DNA from: Caprella mutica
Lineage: Eukaryota > Arthropoda > Malacostraca > Amphipoda > Caprellidae
DNA length: 64,000 nucleotides
Direction of reading: 5' to 3'
NCBI GenBank assembly: GCA_947561585.1
Contig: CANNZV010002544.1
Span: forward strand, 120,389 to 184,388
The position numbers were made by a program, and so were the translations under genes. This document shows positions 1 through 11,275 of the stretch, in pieces. Positions within the stretch are counted from its first letter, which is position 1; every line of letters begins with the position of its first letter. The notes beneath the pieces are model-generated. The model was not told the DNA's origin. It made no database searches and saw only the letters and a program-made list of their open reading frames with translations.

Positions 1-245
1 TCCATCCGTGAGTGCAGCCAACGGTACTTGTTTCCCTTTTCATCACATTCCTTGGTAAGTGACTGCATTCACGGAGTAGCTTTTCTGCCTCCTTGAGCAC
101 TGTCACCAATGATGGTAAGTGACTTTGTTTCATGGAGATAAGAGACTGCTTTTTGACTGCTTCTTCTAGTCCCTTGTATTTAATTTCCTTTTGACGTCAG
201 CGATATGGCCTTTGGTTCTGATGCAGACGTTGAACCCCTACTAAA
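1..245 (+). repeat. Dispersed repeat family A, 3' part
   Basis: This is the 3' two thirds of a dispersed repeat of about 400 bp, found again at 839-1245, 13500-13797, 13805-14240 (reverse) and 31800-32095. Landmarks in order are CCGTGAGTGCAGCC, TTGGTAAGTGACTGCATTC, ACGGAGTAGCTTTTCTGC, a second GGTAAGTGACT, and a tail ending in GACGTCAGCGATATGG then AACCCCTACTAAATTAA. It has no open reading frame. The class is unknown: no terminal inverted repeat or tRNA-like head was recognised. Confidence 0.7.
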
Positions 246-838
246 TTAATTTATTATAGGTTTACATACATTCTTTTGAATATTATTTTTTGATAGCTAG
301 TTTGTTTAAATTTTGTTGGACTGATGTTTTTTTTTTCTGTTGCTGTGGAAACTGGACAACTATTGAATATTTTTCCTTCTATTATGTGTTTTTTATAGTT
401 ATGGAAGATAGCACTAGGGTTACAAACTCATAGCTAACTGCTGTTCAATTAGGTGTTTATATGCTCCACATTTTCCAACTGTATACTGGTGTTAAGGTCC
501 CTCGTCTCATTCTTTGGTAGGTAGCTATTTACGTTCAGAAATGTTTTCTTCATCTCTGAGTTTCTCATTGCTGCTACGGTAGGTAACTTTACTTTATCTG
601 AGTGATCCAATAAATTCTAAATATTTTTACTGCAAAGATATCCTTTTCCATTAATATCCTTCTCTTAATATAGTAAATAAATTAACCCTCAATCAATTGG
701 GTAATTTTATTTGTATTGATATCTAGCTAATTGTTAAGTGACTGAAGTCCATTGATTTAAGAAATTTTACAACTTCTTCAAACTTATTTCTAGTTACTTC
801 TATTTCTGATAGATATGTGATCATCTTATTTTATATAA

Positions 839-1245
839 TTGTCTCCACACTGTTGTAATTTAGATTGTCTTTTTCATTTTTTCCCATGTTTATCATTTTT
901 TTTAACACTAATGGCAGTTTTAAAGGTTCTGCTCTTCAACTACAAAGTCTTAGATTTTTTATTAGGTGGGCTCATAGGCTTCATTTACTATCACCTCTTC
1001 ATTTTCCTCTTCCATTCGTGAGTGCAGCCACCGTTAATTGTGTCCCTTTATGTCGCATTCATTGGTAAGGTCTGCATTCACGGAGTAGTAACATTTCTGC
1101 ATCCATGAGCTTGTCACCAACATTTTTTGGAGCTTCCCTTTCTGACTGCTTATTTAGTCCCTAGTACTTAGTATTACGCCCTGGTACTTAATACTCTTTC
1201 AACATCAGCGATATGACCTTTGGTTCCGAAACAGATTTTAAACAC
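839..1245 (+). repeat. Dispersed repeat family A, near full length
   Basis: The copy starts near GTTGTAATTTAGATTGTC, passes through the GCTCTTCAACTACAAAG block, CATTCGTGAGTGCAGCCACC and the CACGGAGTAG block, and ends near ATGACCTTTGGTTCCGAAAC. It lies about 230 bp upstream of the first penta-EF-hand exon, so it is probably intronic. Confidence 0.7.
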
Positions 1246-1477
1246 TTTTAAAATCAGTTCAAGTTTAAAAGAAACATTTTAACTTTATTGCCGAAGTAAT
1301 TAATTAGCTATTTGAATGTTTTTGTGCATGTGCAATTTAGGTGATACTGCGCCAGTGTATTTGAACAAGATAGGACTAGTGTAACTGAACAAGATAGTGT
1401 GTTTCTGTGATAGTTTGTGATGTTAGGTAGCAATATGGTAGTAGTCTCCCTGTGTTGACTTTCACCTCATTGTGCAG

Positions 1478-1576
1478 ACCATGACCAGTGCCTTTAGAGA
1501 GATGGACACGGAGCAAACTGGTACAGTCACAATCGGCTATGAGCAGTTCATGAATGCCGCTACTCGGATGTTTTGA
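1478..1576 (+). CDS. Penta-EF-hand protein, alternative terminal exon 1
   Basis: A terminal coding exon of 32 residues plus stop. It follows a good acceptor (pyrimidine tract then TTGTGCAG) in phase 0. It reads TMTSAFREMD, TEQTGTVTIGYEQF, MNAATRMF. This is the fifth EF hand of penta-EF-hand proteins such as ALG-2/PDCD6, whose C-terminus follows the pattern LTxxFRxxDTDQxGxIxxxYEQxLxMVF. EF5 is the dimerisation hand in this family. A second exon with the same frame and phase lies 1.8 kb downstream, so the two look like alternative last exons of one gene whose other exons are left of the window. The conserved MVF end is replaced here by ATRMF. A decayed duplicate is the alternative. Confidence 0.6.
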   Translation, partial: TMTSAFREMDTEQTGTVTIGYEQFMNAATRMF

Positions 1577-2663
1577 AGCTCTGCGACTCTTTTCTCTCTC
1601 GACTCTTACTGAAGTTTGGTGTAGTTAGTTGTCTTGAAAAAATCATACTATTGGATGGTGCAGTAGAACTCCTCTAGTAAGGAAGTAGCCTCTATTGTGA
1701 ACAAATTGTCTTTTTTTTTCTTCATAAAATGGCCATTAGTTTTCTAAAAACTGGTGGCCATTCAAGGCAGACTAAAGAAATTTGTTCACTATAGCATGTA
1801 ACCTCCTTTCTCAGAATACTACATTCACTATAGAGTAGTTTACTATAGCTATTATCTATTCTTTGGTTATGTATGGTGTTAGGTAGCTTATTATTGACAG
1901 CATTCCTAAGCAGGTTAGAAATTAAATAGTCTATCACAAATAGTCTACTTATAATTTCTCTAGTTAAGCTTTGTCTACATTATATCAATAATTAAAGTTG
2001 TTAAGCTATAGCTAGATCTTGTGATTTCTTGAATGTCCTAGTTTCTAGTGTAGCGATGTGCTAATTTTAAGTATTTTGTCATCTAATTTTAGGTTGCTAT
2101 TTAACTAGATACTTATTTATTTAACTAATGGGTAATTCTTTAATTTTTATAACCTCAATTTTCTTTAAACTTTTTATATATTAATGAGAAATTTATTAAT
2201 TAGTCTCTTAATTTTATTAGTTCAAATTGTATTGGTTTGACAGCCTTTTCATTATGATTATCATTGACAGGATTCAAATTTCAAAATATTATATTTTGTC
2301 ATTTTTGACTCAATTTCTCTTGTTATTTTCTGATTCAATTTTCAAACTCCATTCCATGTTGTTTTCTGATCTGAAATAGAATAGATCTGCTTTGTGTGTA
2401 AGAATCAACTGATCTCTCGTTCACCAAATGGATGTATTACTATACTTAACATCAATCATTGTAAGTGAAGCTAAGCTAAAACAGTATTTCACTTGCTAGG
2501 ATTACTCTTCTTGTTTTTAGTCTTCAATTTAATGATTTTATTTACTCTAATAATATTTTATCGGATATTACCATCAGGGTAATAATGCTTTAAATCCAAT
2601 TTTTAATTTGATTTACTGATTACTCTTTCTTTACTATAGCTACTTGCTTTATTTTATTTTGTG

Positions 2664-2752
2664 TTTAGGCTTCATTTTTTGTCACAAATTCCTCTGTGCC
2701 TTCTCATTACATTCCTAAACAATTCACGGAGTAGCTTTTCTGCATCCATATG
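2664..2752 (+). repeat. Family A fragment
   Basis: A short diverged piece of family A: AGGCTTCATTTTTTGTCAC, then CACGGAGTAGCTTTTCTGCA and TCCAT. It lies between the two candidate terminal EF-hand exons. The rest of the 1577-3342 interval is AT-rich and no other exon was recognised in it. Confidence 0.5.
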
Positions 2753-3342
2753 TCATAGATATTAGATAACTCTCACTATAAATTTCTCCTGGTTATACTG
2801 GTCCAAAGCACAGACATTGTAGCTATTGCTTCAAAATATAACAATCACGAATTTCTGTGTGTTAGATATCTTATTCTTTCATTGATTTGTGAATGTAGCT
2901 AATTGAAATGTTTTAAATTATTTTATTTAATCTTTGACCATTATAAGAAACTGTACATCACTATTTATTCCTTATATAATGTTATATATTATTTATAAAA
3001 TATATTTAGCTACACAAATAAATGTTGAAACCTTAAATAATTTCACTGAACTTATTTTCCAAATGTGAATGAAGACTTTCACTTTTATTCCTTCTTCCAT
3101 CAATGATTTGTAATGAAACTTTTCGGGAGAATTTTTTAATTTTGAGTAAGTATTCTAGTGGATGATTGTAAAAAATATTGGAGAAAGTTAACAGTTTACC
3201 TTATTAGTTATTAGTCCTATATCAATTAACACTCTATTCAACCCATCTAATTCTGCAAACTAATAATGGAAAGCATCTTCTCAGTAAATAGTGTCACTTG
3301 ATGGCCATTGTTAAAGACTGATGTTTATCATCTGCTTTACAG

Positions 3343-3444
3343 GTTCTGACGCAGGCTTTTGCAGCGCAAGATACAGGCAGAACTGGCGTCATCACAGTGG
3401 GCTATGAGCAGTTCCTACACATGGTCTTCAGTACTAAACTATAG
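3343..3444 (+). CDS. ALG-2/PDCD6-like penta-EF-hand protein, terminal exon 2
   Basis: A terminal coding exon of 33 residues plus stop, after a strong acceptor (TCTGCTTTACAG), phase 0. It reads VLTQAFAAQDTGRTG, VITVGYEQF, LHMVFSTKL. The last block matches the ALG-2/PDCD6 C-terminus, where YEQxLxMVFS is characteristic, better than the exon at 1478 does. ALG-2 is a calcium-dependent adaptor in ESCRT and COPII traffic; EF5 mediates dimerisation. The exon aligns residue for residue with the one at 1478 (T-M-T-S-A-F against V-L-T-Q-A-F). Splicing to one or the other would give two C-termini. The upstream EF hands are outside the window, so sorcin or peflin membership cannot be excluded. Confidence 0.65.
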   Translation, partial: VLTQAFAAQDTGRTGVITVGYEQFLHMVFSTKL

Positions 3445-4920
3445 TAACTATCAGTCATTTTCTGCAGTTAACTATTCTATATTTCCCGAGTGTATAGTTT
3501 CAGATCTTCAGAATTCTTATCAACTTTCAAATATTTGCAATAACTCTTAGCTGTTCCTCTAGTTCTCACAGCTAAAGATAATATTAGAATCTAACTATCT
3601 ATACCAGTGTAATATTAGAACTATCTGTCTGATCAATCTATTCCTTTCATGTTTTCTACAGCTAATGAGATTTAATAATTATCACATTAACTTCCATGTC
3701 TCTGCACTTAGTTGTTTATATTGTAATAATACATAACTACTATTCTAGCATGGTGCTTATCTATTTCAACAGTTAATATCTAGCTACCTGATGTGGAGTG
3801 GAGGCTACTCTACCTGGTTAAATGGCAGTTAATTAATCAGCTAGGTGCATTTATGCGAGCACAATATCAATGTATTTATAAAGCGGCATGTGATAAAAAT
3901 AAGTTTGCCATATGTTTTATATACATTAATTGATTTTATCCTCTCTATTAGATCCAAGGTTTATTAACTAAGAGGTAAAGTGTTGTGCAGTTCATACCAA
4001 TAGGAATTAAAGTTTTGTTGTGAAACATGCACATACGTACGTACTTCTGTGACCCTGCAATATTAGATTACATACTCTGTATCCTCCAGTTGTTTTTGCA
4101 GTTTACGGATGCCATGGAAAACTGTTTAACCCGCTGTATAGCATATATGGTATGTAATCTAATATTGCAGGGTCACAGAATTGCGTTCGTCTTTGTTTAT
4201 GCGCAGAGTTTAAACTCTGTAAGTTAATATATCTTTATTCGATCTCTCGTATGTAACACTGCCTCTCCCATTCCATATTTCAGTTTAACTGCTGTAGTCA
4301 CTGTTAAATATTAGTGAAGATTGTTTAATAAACTCAGTTTATTCCTATAGTTCTTTTCCTGTAGTTCTTGGTTACAATTCATCTTTCTCAATTGAAGCTA
4401 AAAAATGCGTAATTAAGGTAACTTTAGTTTTTATATAATATTTTATACGTCTACCAAGCAAAATTTTGTGCTGTAAATTTAGATAAACAAACCTGGTGTG
4501 GTAAATTTATTTAGGTATTGTTTTATTCAGAGTTGAGCAAGTTCTTCATTAACCATTGTTATCAGATGTTTTTTGATTGTATAATATTGAATGACTCTCT
4601 CTGCACAAAACTCATCTAACGGGATCTTCACAGCTAGCTTCCCTCATACAATTGTATAATCATCATATTGACAATAATCAACTATGATTAGGTAGGAATT
4701 AGTTGGGTAAAAATATTGTTATAATCAATTATTTTATGTTGATTCATAGTCACAGGTGTATTGTCATTTCAGTAAAATAAATATAATATTTAATATCTTG
4801 TCTCAATATCCCTGAACTTTAGATTTTGATCAAGACATGGATACTTCAATAACCCTTTTCCTGCAAGTGAATGGCATCAATGAAACTTGCAGTACTTTTT
4901 GGCGACTTTTTATTTACTTA
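3445..4920. other. No gene recognised
   Basis: Sequence between the last EF-hand exon and the Sm D2 stop codon, AT-rich. Apart from the inverted repeat at 4045-4180 no coding exon, RNA gene or transposon fragment was recognised. Any 3' UTR of the EF-hand gene would begin here. Confidence 0.5.
4045..4180. repeat. Perfect 31-bp inverted repeat with 74-bp spacer
   Basis: The arms at 4045-4075 and 4150-4180 are perfect reverse complements (left arm begins TTCTGTGACCCTGCAATATT). The spacer contains an acceptor-like TTGTTTTTGCAG. No matching target duplication is visible at the outer edges. It could be a very small MITE or a recent inverted duplication. Confidence 0.75.
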
Positions 4921-4951
4921 TGGAATGAGTGACTGAGGGTGATGATGATCC

Positions 4952-5992
4952 TTAAGCTCCCTGTGTCTGACCCAAGGGATTCTTCACCACGATGATAACA
5001 GAATCACCTCGCAAAAACATCTTCTGAATGTACCTGTGATGGGAAAATGAAGGTTGTTATTAAGCCTCAATTTAACCGATTATAAAACTGGTATTTAATA
5101 AAAGAAGATGGTTCCTACAACAGAGTATCATCTGACTTCACAATTAGGGTCAAGTAGGTAAATTGCGGCAGTTTTAACTAACTGCAGTCTCTAATCTCAG
5201 AAACATTGAACTATCATTACTTCAATCCACTCGTTAAATAAATAAAATCTAGCAGAAATTGAGCTTATTATGATATTCAAAAATTCACTTCAAATTAATT
5301 TCAAGACTTAAGAGACTTTCTTAATATGGCCGAAACTAAAGTACCGCAATTTACCTGTGTGACCCTATATCAGACTTTTGACACTACTAACCTTTCTCTA
5401 TTAACAGGCTTTGCTTTCTTTTGCCCCTTGGCTGTCTTTGGTTGTTCCATCCAAATTTCGGTCACAGATTCAAGGACCATATTAAAGTGACGATCAAAGG
5501 CTTTAACACGACCCAACAGTTTCTTGTTGTTACGACAATTGATCAGAATCTGAAGACAAAAAGTAGCTAATTAGGAATTAGTAGAACTAGCATTATAATT
5601 ATATATAGGAGTTTAACCACCCTAGCAGCACATCGGCTTTTTAAGAGAGTCTCGTTTCATTTTGTTTGAGGTTGATTTACTTTAGATGCGTCTCGGTTAA
5701 ACTTTATTTAAAAGGTTAGTTCTTGCAAAGTAGAACTAGCATCAGCAGCTCTTATCTATACCAGTTACACTAAGATTTCTAAATTATCTGAATAAACCAC
5801 AAGTTTTTCAAGTCTCAAGTCTGCATTTGAATATGTAGCATAAGAGTATAACAATTCTACCTCCTAATATAACTCACCTGTGTATTATTCTGCACAGACT
5901 CATTAAGAATTCTTAGTGGACCTGTGGCAAATTCTTCCTTTTCAACAGCAGCCAGCTCCTCTGGAGTCATTTCACTTCTCTTCTTTGTGGAA
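4952..5992 (-). CDS. SNRPD2: Small nuclear ribonucleoprotein Sm D2 (5' partial)
   Basis: Three exons are clear: 5878-5992, 5392-5549 and 4952-5033, all with GT-AG borders and matching phases (0, then 2). Sm D2 is one of seven Sm proteins forming the ring around the Sm site of U1, U2, U4 and U5 snRNA, assembled in the cytoplasm and working in nuclear splicing. The protein reads [20 protein letters not shown], then [18 protein letters not shown], then the Sm1 core with [20 protein letters not shown] and [11 protein letters not shown], a charged [14 protein letters not shown] linker and the Sm2 motif [18 protein letters not shown], ending GQTQGA. The order and length fit the family. The first exon, expected to carry the start codon and a few residues in phase 2, was not found. 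Several positions differ from the very conserved animal consensus (DRHC to DRHF; ENVKEMWTE to ESVTEIWME). Confidence 0.93.
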
Positions 5993-6891
5993 CTGAAACG
6001 AAGGAAGAATTAGTTTGTTGTATTGAAGAGAGTTGGTTAGAGTGAAATACAGAAACTATCTCCATTCTCAAGCTATGAGTTTATGATGCACAACCTATAA
6101 GCAATTGATATTGCATAGGCAACTTTACATGAACAGTAAATGATATATTCTAAGCAGCCTGACTGAAAAAAAGTTTATAAAATTTTGGCTTGCCAAAGAC
6201 TAACAGATTGGCAACTTTATTCTTACTTTTAAAATATGGTGTCTATACACAATTAAAATTGCAAAACAAGCAATATTTAATTTCATTAACCATCATCTCA
6301 TATCAACCAATGTACAAACACTACTGGGCATGAGGCTGTTCTGATTTAAAATATACATTTTCCCTTTCAAAAGAGCCCCATGGCAAAAATACAATTCAAT
6401 TACACTAACTCTAGGCGAGTTAAATCAAATTAATGTTTTTTCTGTGGTTATCCATCAAATATGCATATTACCATTCTCCAAATCATGTACAGTGGTACCA
6501 GACGTTTTTTAGGCATTGAGGAAAACCGGTCCAATCTTAGCCCAGAATGTAAAAAGTTTGAAAACCACCTAGTTATTTCCAGAATCCACCATTTTTTATT
6601 TTGATGATGAAACTGATACAGACTATTCATGGCACGCAGTCTGTAAGCATTCATCCAATTTCCTCTCCCAAAATTAATGGTAATATAGGGATATATAGCC
6701 AACTGTCTTCATACATAACAAACAGGGTAAAAGTTGAGTGGCACACCAAAGGACAAGTGCACCACAGTACACCCCCATCAAATGGCCTCAACATAATTGC
6801 AATTTTTACCCATTTTTTTACTTTAGTTCCCTAGTAAACATTTCAAAAAAATGTACAAAAAGTTTCATTTTGATGCAACAACTATAAGTCA

Positions 6892-6950
6892 GTAGGGGAG
6901 GGGGGGGGGGGGGGTGAAAGGTAAGGTGTTCCACAGTACCCCCCCCCCCT
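6892..6950. repeat. Poly-G and poly-C tracts
   Basis: A run of about 18 G interrupted only once, followed 30 bp later by a run of C. The flanking sequence (6700-6960) repeats a TTCCACAGTACCCCC-type phrase on a small scale. Likely a homopolymer region with uncertain length in the assembly. Confidence 0.7.
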
Positions 6951-7139
6951 TGCTAAAATGGGCTTAGCCTCCCAATTTTGGTAAATGGCTTCATCATTGC
7001 CTGGGTGACTTTTTAGTTCTCTGGCAGAGACAAAAAGCTCCCTTTTTTGTTTACTCCATTATCTTTGTGTGTTTTTATAATTTTTAACTTTTTTGTTTAC
7101 TCCATTATCTTTTAACTTTTTTACTCACATCCCTCATGA

Positions 7140-7407
7140 AATGGGGGGTTGGTCCTACAGAAAAATTTATAGAAGCCAATATGTTTAGTTCGAATTTACC
7201 TATATCGTCAAGTGAGCTTTTTTTAAATTTTGATCGACATTTTTTTTATTAAAAAGAAAAAAATTTGAAAAAAGTGACAAGAATTTTAAAAAATTAAAAA
7301 AATAAGAGATCTAAATTCAAAAAAGTTCAATTGACGATCTAGGTAATTTTGAGCTAAACATAATAGCTTCTATAAATTTTTCGGCATGATCAAGATCAAC
7401 CCCCATT
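7140..7407. repeat. Foldback/MITE with about 70-bp arms
   Basis: The left arm GGGGGTTGGTCCTACAGAA, then AAATTTATAGAAGCCAATA and TTTAGTTCGAATTTACC, is mirrored by the right arm ending ATAGCTTCTATAAATTTTTC and GATCAAGATCAACCCCC. The centre is an A/T homopolymer-rich stretch. This is the structure of a non-autonomous foldback element. Confidence 0.7.
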
Positions 7408-7620
7408 GAGTATTTGCGTCTATACAGGGGCCCCAAAATGAAAAATTTACAAGAGCAACATCAAAGATTTGGAGCATCAAAATCTCAACTCAATCCGACC
7501 CGTATTACTGGTAGCTAACAAAACCACTGAATGATCCCCTAAGTCCATTCTGGAAAAAGTAGTCTTTTCTGATGAATTAATAACTTTGGAGTTAGCTTAA
7601 CCTTTAAATACAGTAATAAA

Positions 7621-8200
7621 CTAGATTATGTGCACTCGGTAGAGCGCATACCTTTGCCTCTGTCCGCTTTGACTCGTTCTCTTCCAAAATTAAGGAAACT
7701 GCAAACTGGATAATAACCAATAGTCCCACCAAGTTTCATGCAATATGGTACAATACTTAGAGTTATAAATGACCTTGACCTTTGACCGGATTGCTTCCAA
7801 AATTCTACCAGATCATTCCTGGTCATTGACCAATTGTACCATCAAATTTCAGATAATTTGGTTGAATAATATTTGAGTTACAAATGGCCTTGACCTTGAT
7901 CTTTGACCCGATCACTCTCAAAATCTATCAAAATGGTTCCTGCATATTGACCAATCGTTCCAAGTTTCATGCAATATGGTTCAATACTTTTTGAGTTACA
8001 AATGACAGTGACCTTGACCTTTGACCAGGTCAATCCCAAAAGACTAGCAGCATAGCATGTCACTATACATGGACCAATCGTTTCACCAAATTTCAGGCAA
8101 TTTGATTGAACACTTTTTTAGTTAAGCGAATAACAAGATGATAAATAAATAAATATATAAATTCCAATGAAAATAAAACCTTCAGCAAGATTGCGAAGGT
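7621..8200 (+). mobile_element. tRNA-related SINE with internal direct repeats
   Basis: The head GTGCACTCGGTAGAGCGCAT resembles a tRNA D-arm/A-box. The body is three or four diverged copies of a roughly 100-bp module built on TTTGAGTTACAAATGACC and TTGACCTTTGACC with AAGTTTCATGCAATATGG. The tail is A-rich (GATAAATAAATAAATATATA). A reverse-oriented relative at 45541-45735 starts with the same head, which supports a mobile family. The 3' module may be borrowed from an LTR-less retrotransposon, but this is inferred only. Confidence 0.65.
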
Positions 8201-8416
8201 AATTAATGGGAACTGTATATTCTGTAGCATTTAGCCTCTAAAATTCATCTGTTAGCCTAAGGCCAGTCTACAGACACTAGTAAAGTGTTCGTAGAGATCT
8301 CTTATTCTGAAGAGTGGGTGACTGGGCGTCTGGGCCTAAGGTATTTTCCAGAGTGGTCTTAAGTAGTTTGTTGTATCTGTTAGTTTGCTGAATATCTCGT
8401 ATCCTGCAGTCTTTGA

Positions 8417-8645
8417 CCATGTTTCAGAGGTTGGAAAATTGTAAGCCAATTTTTAAGCCAAAATTTCACAAAAATTCTGAGCCAAGCTGATTTGGCTATT
8501 TTTTGAAGATTTAAAGTCGAAATTAACGTGGGAACATAGGAATTAATTTAAAATTTAAAGCCAATTAGACATATCTGAGTTTTAACCTTTTGAAATGTAA
8601 GCCAATTAATTAGCTTTAACTGACATACTCTGTCTGTAACATGGT
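8417..8645 (+). mobile_element. hAT-like MITE family D
   Basis: An element with inverted ends CCATGTTTCAGAGG and CTGTAACATGG, and an inside rich in AAGCCAATT words. The reverse copy at 22271-22489 has a perfect 8-bp target duplication, which defines the family ends and suggests a hAT-type origin. Confidence 0.7.
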
Positions 8646-8929
8646 CTGCAGACTGGGTCTGCAATACTGCACACTTCATAAGTTCATGATTGATTAACGA
8701 TATGACTGAGGGTTTCAGGGTTTGGAGGCGGCACACCCTCTGAAACTTCCAACTGATAATTTATTATTTATAGGTACCCCTGACTTAAAATAAATAATTG
8801 TGACCCTATAAAATTATTGAAGTTTTCTATGAATTTTATTTTCTATGATTATTTTAAGTGTGAGACTTTTATAAACAGACAAAAAATTAAAATTAACTTG
8901 CAAACAACTCAATCAAAGAATTTAACTGG

Positions 8930-11275
8930 GTACAGTACAGCCAGTTTGTATTTGGTGCACTGAACTCTTGACTTTTTCAAAAATCTGAGAAATAGCTGCC
9001 AACATTTTTCATCAATTTGTCTAGTCCTCCAACATTCTTCCAGTTTCCCCTCCAAAAATTATGGTAATATAGGAATTAATAGCTAAATATCCTCCGACAT
9101 TGCAGGAATTTATTTATTAGAGAAATTGAATATCTGCCGACATATCATTGGAATTAGTCCCAGTCTGCAGAATGTGTCTCTTCTCCCACAGAGACTTTAA
9201 TTTGAGAGAGTGCCACTCTCTGACTCTCAGCAGTAGATTCAGAATCTCCCGCAGCTAAATTAATGGTAACATAGGAATTAATTCAAAATCTCCCGCAGCT
9301 AAATTAATGGTAACTTAGGAATTAATTAAAGATCTCCATTTTCTAAAAATCAATCAAAAACTCCCACAGAGAGTCTTGGAAAAATGTTCCATATTCTGCA
9401 GACTGGGAATTTACCAGTTTAGGCAGAGCAGGGCCATGTGCTACGGCGCTCCTGACTCACTAACGTTCCCATTTCATCATTAAGCTCCCAATTAAAATAG
9501 TCTAGGTAGCTCGAATATATTTTTAAAAAAGAATACATATTTTAGTATTTATTGAATGTTAAAAGATATTTAAAAATTCAAGAGACCAGAGAGATTCCAT
9601 TGAGAGCACATGGGGTGAACAACATTTTTTTATTGTATTTTAATACCACCAAACCAGACTGCAGGAATCCGAACTGGCCAGAGTGGAATAATAACTCATT
9701 TCAGATTAACTAGTAACTCTGTTAGGAATTTAGAATGAACAAAAATTACTCATTTTAACCCTAAAAAATGCAGAAATCAGAAATTATTTTATAAATTTCA
9801 ACTCCGTAGTGAAAAGTTGAAAACTAATGTAAAATAAGTCATTTATGCTTCACAATTTGGCTTGTTGTGATGATAAATATCACTAATGGGAATGCATGAA
9901 AATAGGAGTAACCTAAGTAAAAAAGCATGTCCAAACTCGCCATTTTAATGGCGAGTTTGTGACAGTTATTTTGAGCCCTTCAATTGCAAATGGTGAGTTT
10001 TATCTATTTTTCTCCTATGCTACAATGTTATTTTGGAGAGAATTAATAATGATTTGATCAATTTGGCCAAGTAATAAAGCATGTCCAAACTCGCCATTTT
10101 AATGGCGAGTTTGTGACAGTTATTTTGAGCCCTTCAAATGCAAAAGGCGAGTTTTATCTATTTTTTTCCTATGCTACAATGATATTTTGGAGAGAATTTA
10201 TGAAAATTTGATCATTTTGAAGAGAATTTGTTGAATTTTGGAGAGAGCTGGAGAGACAAATGGCGAGTTTATGGGACATACTATTTTACTTGGCAATTTG
10301 GAGAGAGCTGGAGAGGCAAACGGCGAGTTTATGAGACACTGTTTTACTTGGGGAGTAACTCTGTTAGAATTTATGTTTTCCAGTCTGGCGAACTGGTAAA
10401 GTGTTCTCCAAGAAATCATCTTTTTTAGACTTCTGTTATCAGTTCTCAGTAAAATTATAAAATATATGTAAATATACTATATAGGAGAAAATTAAGGATT
10501 GTTCGCACAGAAAATGTTAAAAGTGTTCCATATTCTGCAGACTGGCCACCAAATACAATCTTGCAGTACAGTGGGTCCAGTTGGTATTTGGTGCACTGAA
10601 CTCCTCTGACTTTTTCAAAAATCTTAGAAATAGCTGCCAACATCTATCATCAATTTGTCTAGTCCTCCAACATTCATCCAGTTTCTCCTCCAAAAAATTA
10701 ATGGTAATATAGGAATAAATAACTTGATATCCTCCGACATTGCAGGAATTTCTTTATTAGAGAAATTGAATATCTCCCGAGATATCATTGGAATTTACCA
10801 CCAAATACAATCTGGCAGTGGGTAGTATATTCAGCAATTCAAGATTTCAAGTAGTCACTAAAGTGGATTTGGAAAAATGTTCTCCGAAACACTAGATTTG
10901 TCACAGAGAGTCTTGGAAAAATGTTCATGTTCAGCAGTCTGGGTTTCAGGTACCTTCAGTCTTAAATTTTATACAATAAGTTTCACTCCAAATATCATTA
11001 ATCTTCATTAAAAATAGCTATACATCTAATTATTCTAATAGAACAGTAGAACTTAAAGTGATGTATGTACCGTAATCTGGTAAAATCCACCATAAATTTC
11101 CAGTAATTTGGCTGATCCACCATCATTTTACCCATTTTTCCACCAAAAATTAATGGTAACATAGGAATAAATAGCTAAAAATCCACAGACTTCGCCAGAA
11201 AATTATTTTCAATAAAGAAAAATTCCCCTGACAAGTCGGTGGAGTTTACCATGAAATACAGTCTGGTTAAAATAT
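8930..11275. repeat. Cluster of nested MITE copies (families B and others)
   Basis: No gene is visible. The stretch holds several partial copies of family B (TTTGGTGCACTGAACTC blocks near 8955 and 10575; AAATTAATGGTAATATAGG blocks; a near-complete copy at 11075-11266 ending GAAATACAGTCTGG). It also holds copies of another family with ends of the type CCAGTCTGCAGAATATGG (near 9395 and 10375-10550, with the phrase GAACTGGTAAAGTGTTCTCC). A fully readable family B copy is at 23644-23878. Confidence 0.65.
9920..10235 (+). repeat. Tandem duplication of about 153 bp with hairpin
   Basis: Two adjacent copies begin AAAGCATGTCCAAACTCGCC at about 9922 and 10076 and stay nearly identical for about 130 bp. 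Each starts with a hairpin ACTCGCCATT TT AATGGCGAGT. Shorter pieces (ACAAATGGCGAGTTTATGGG) continue to about 10345. Confidence 0.75.

Noticed and set aside
4100..4227. A third EF5 exon
   Set aside because: Only the first few residues after the acceptor-like site resemble the others; the calcium loop and YEQF motif are missing.
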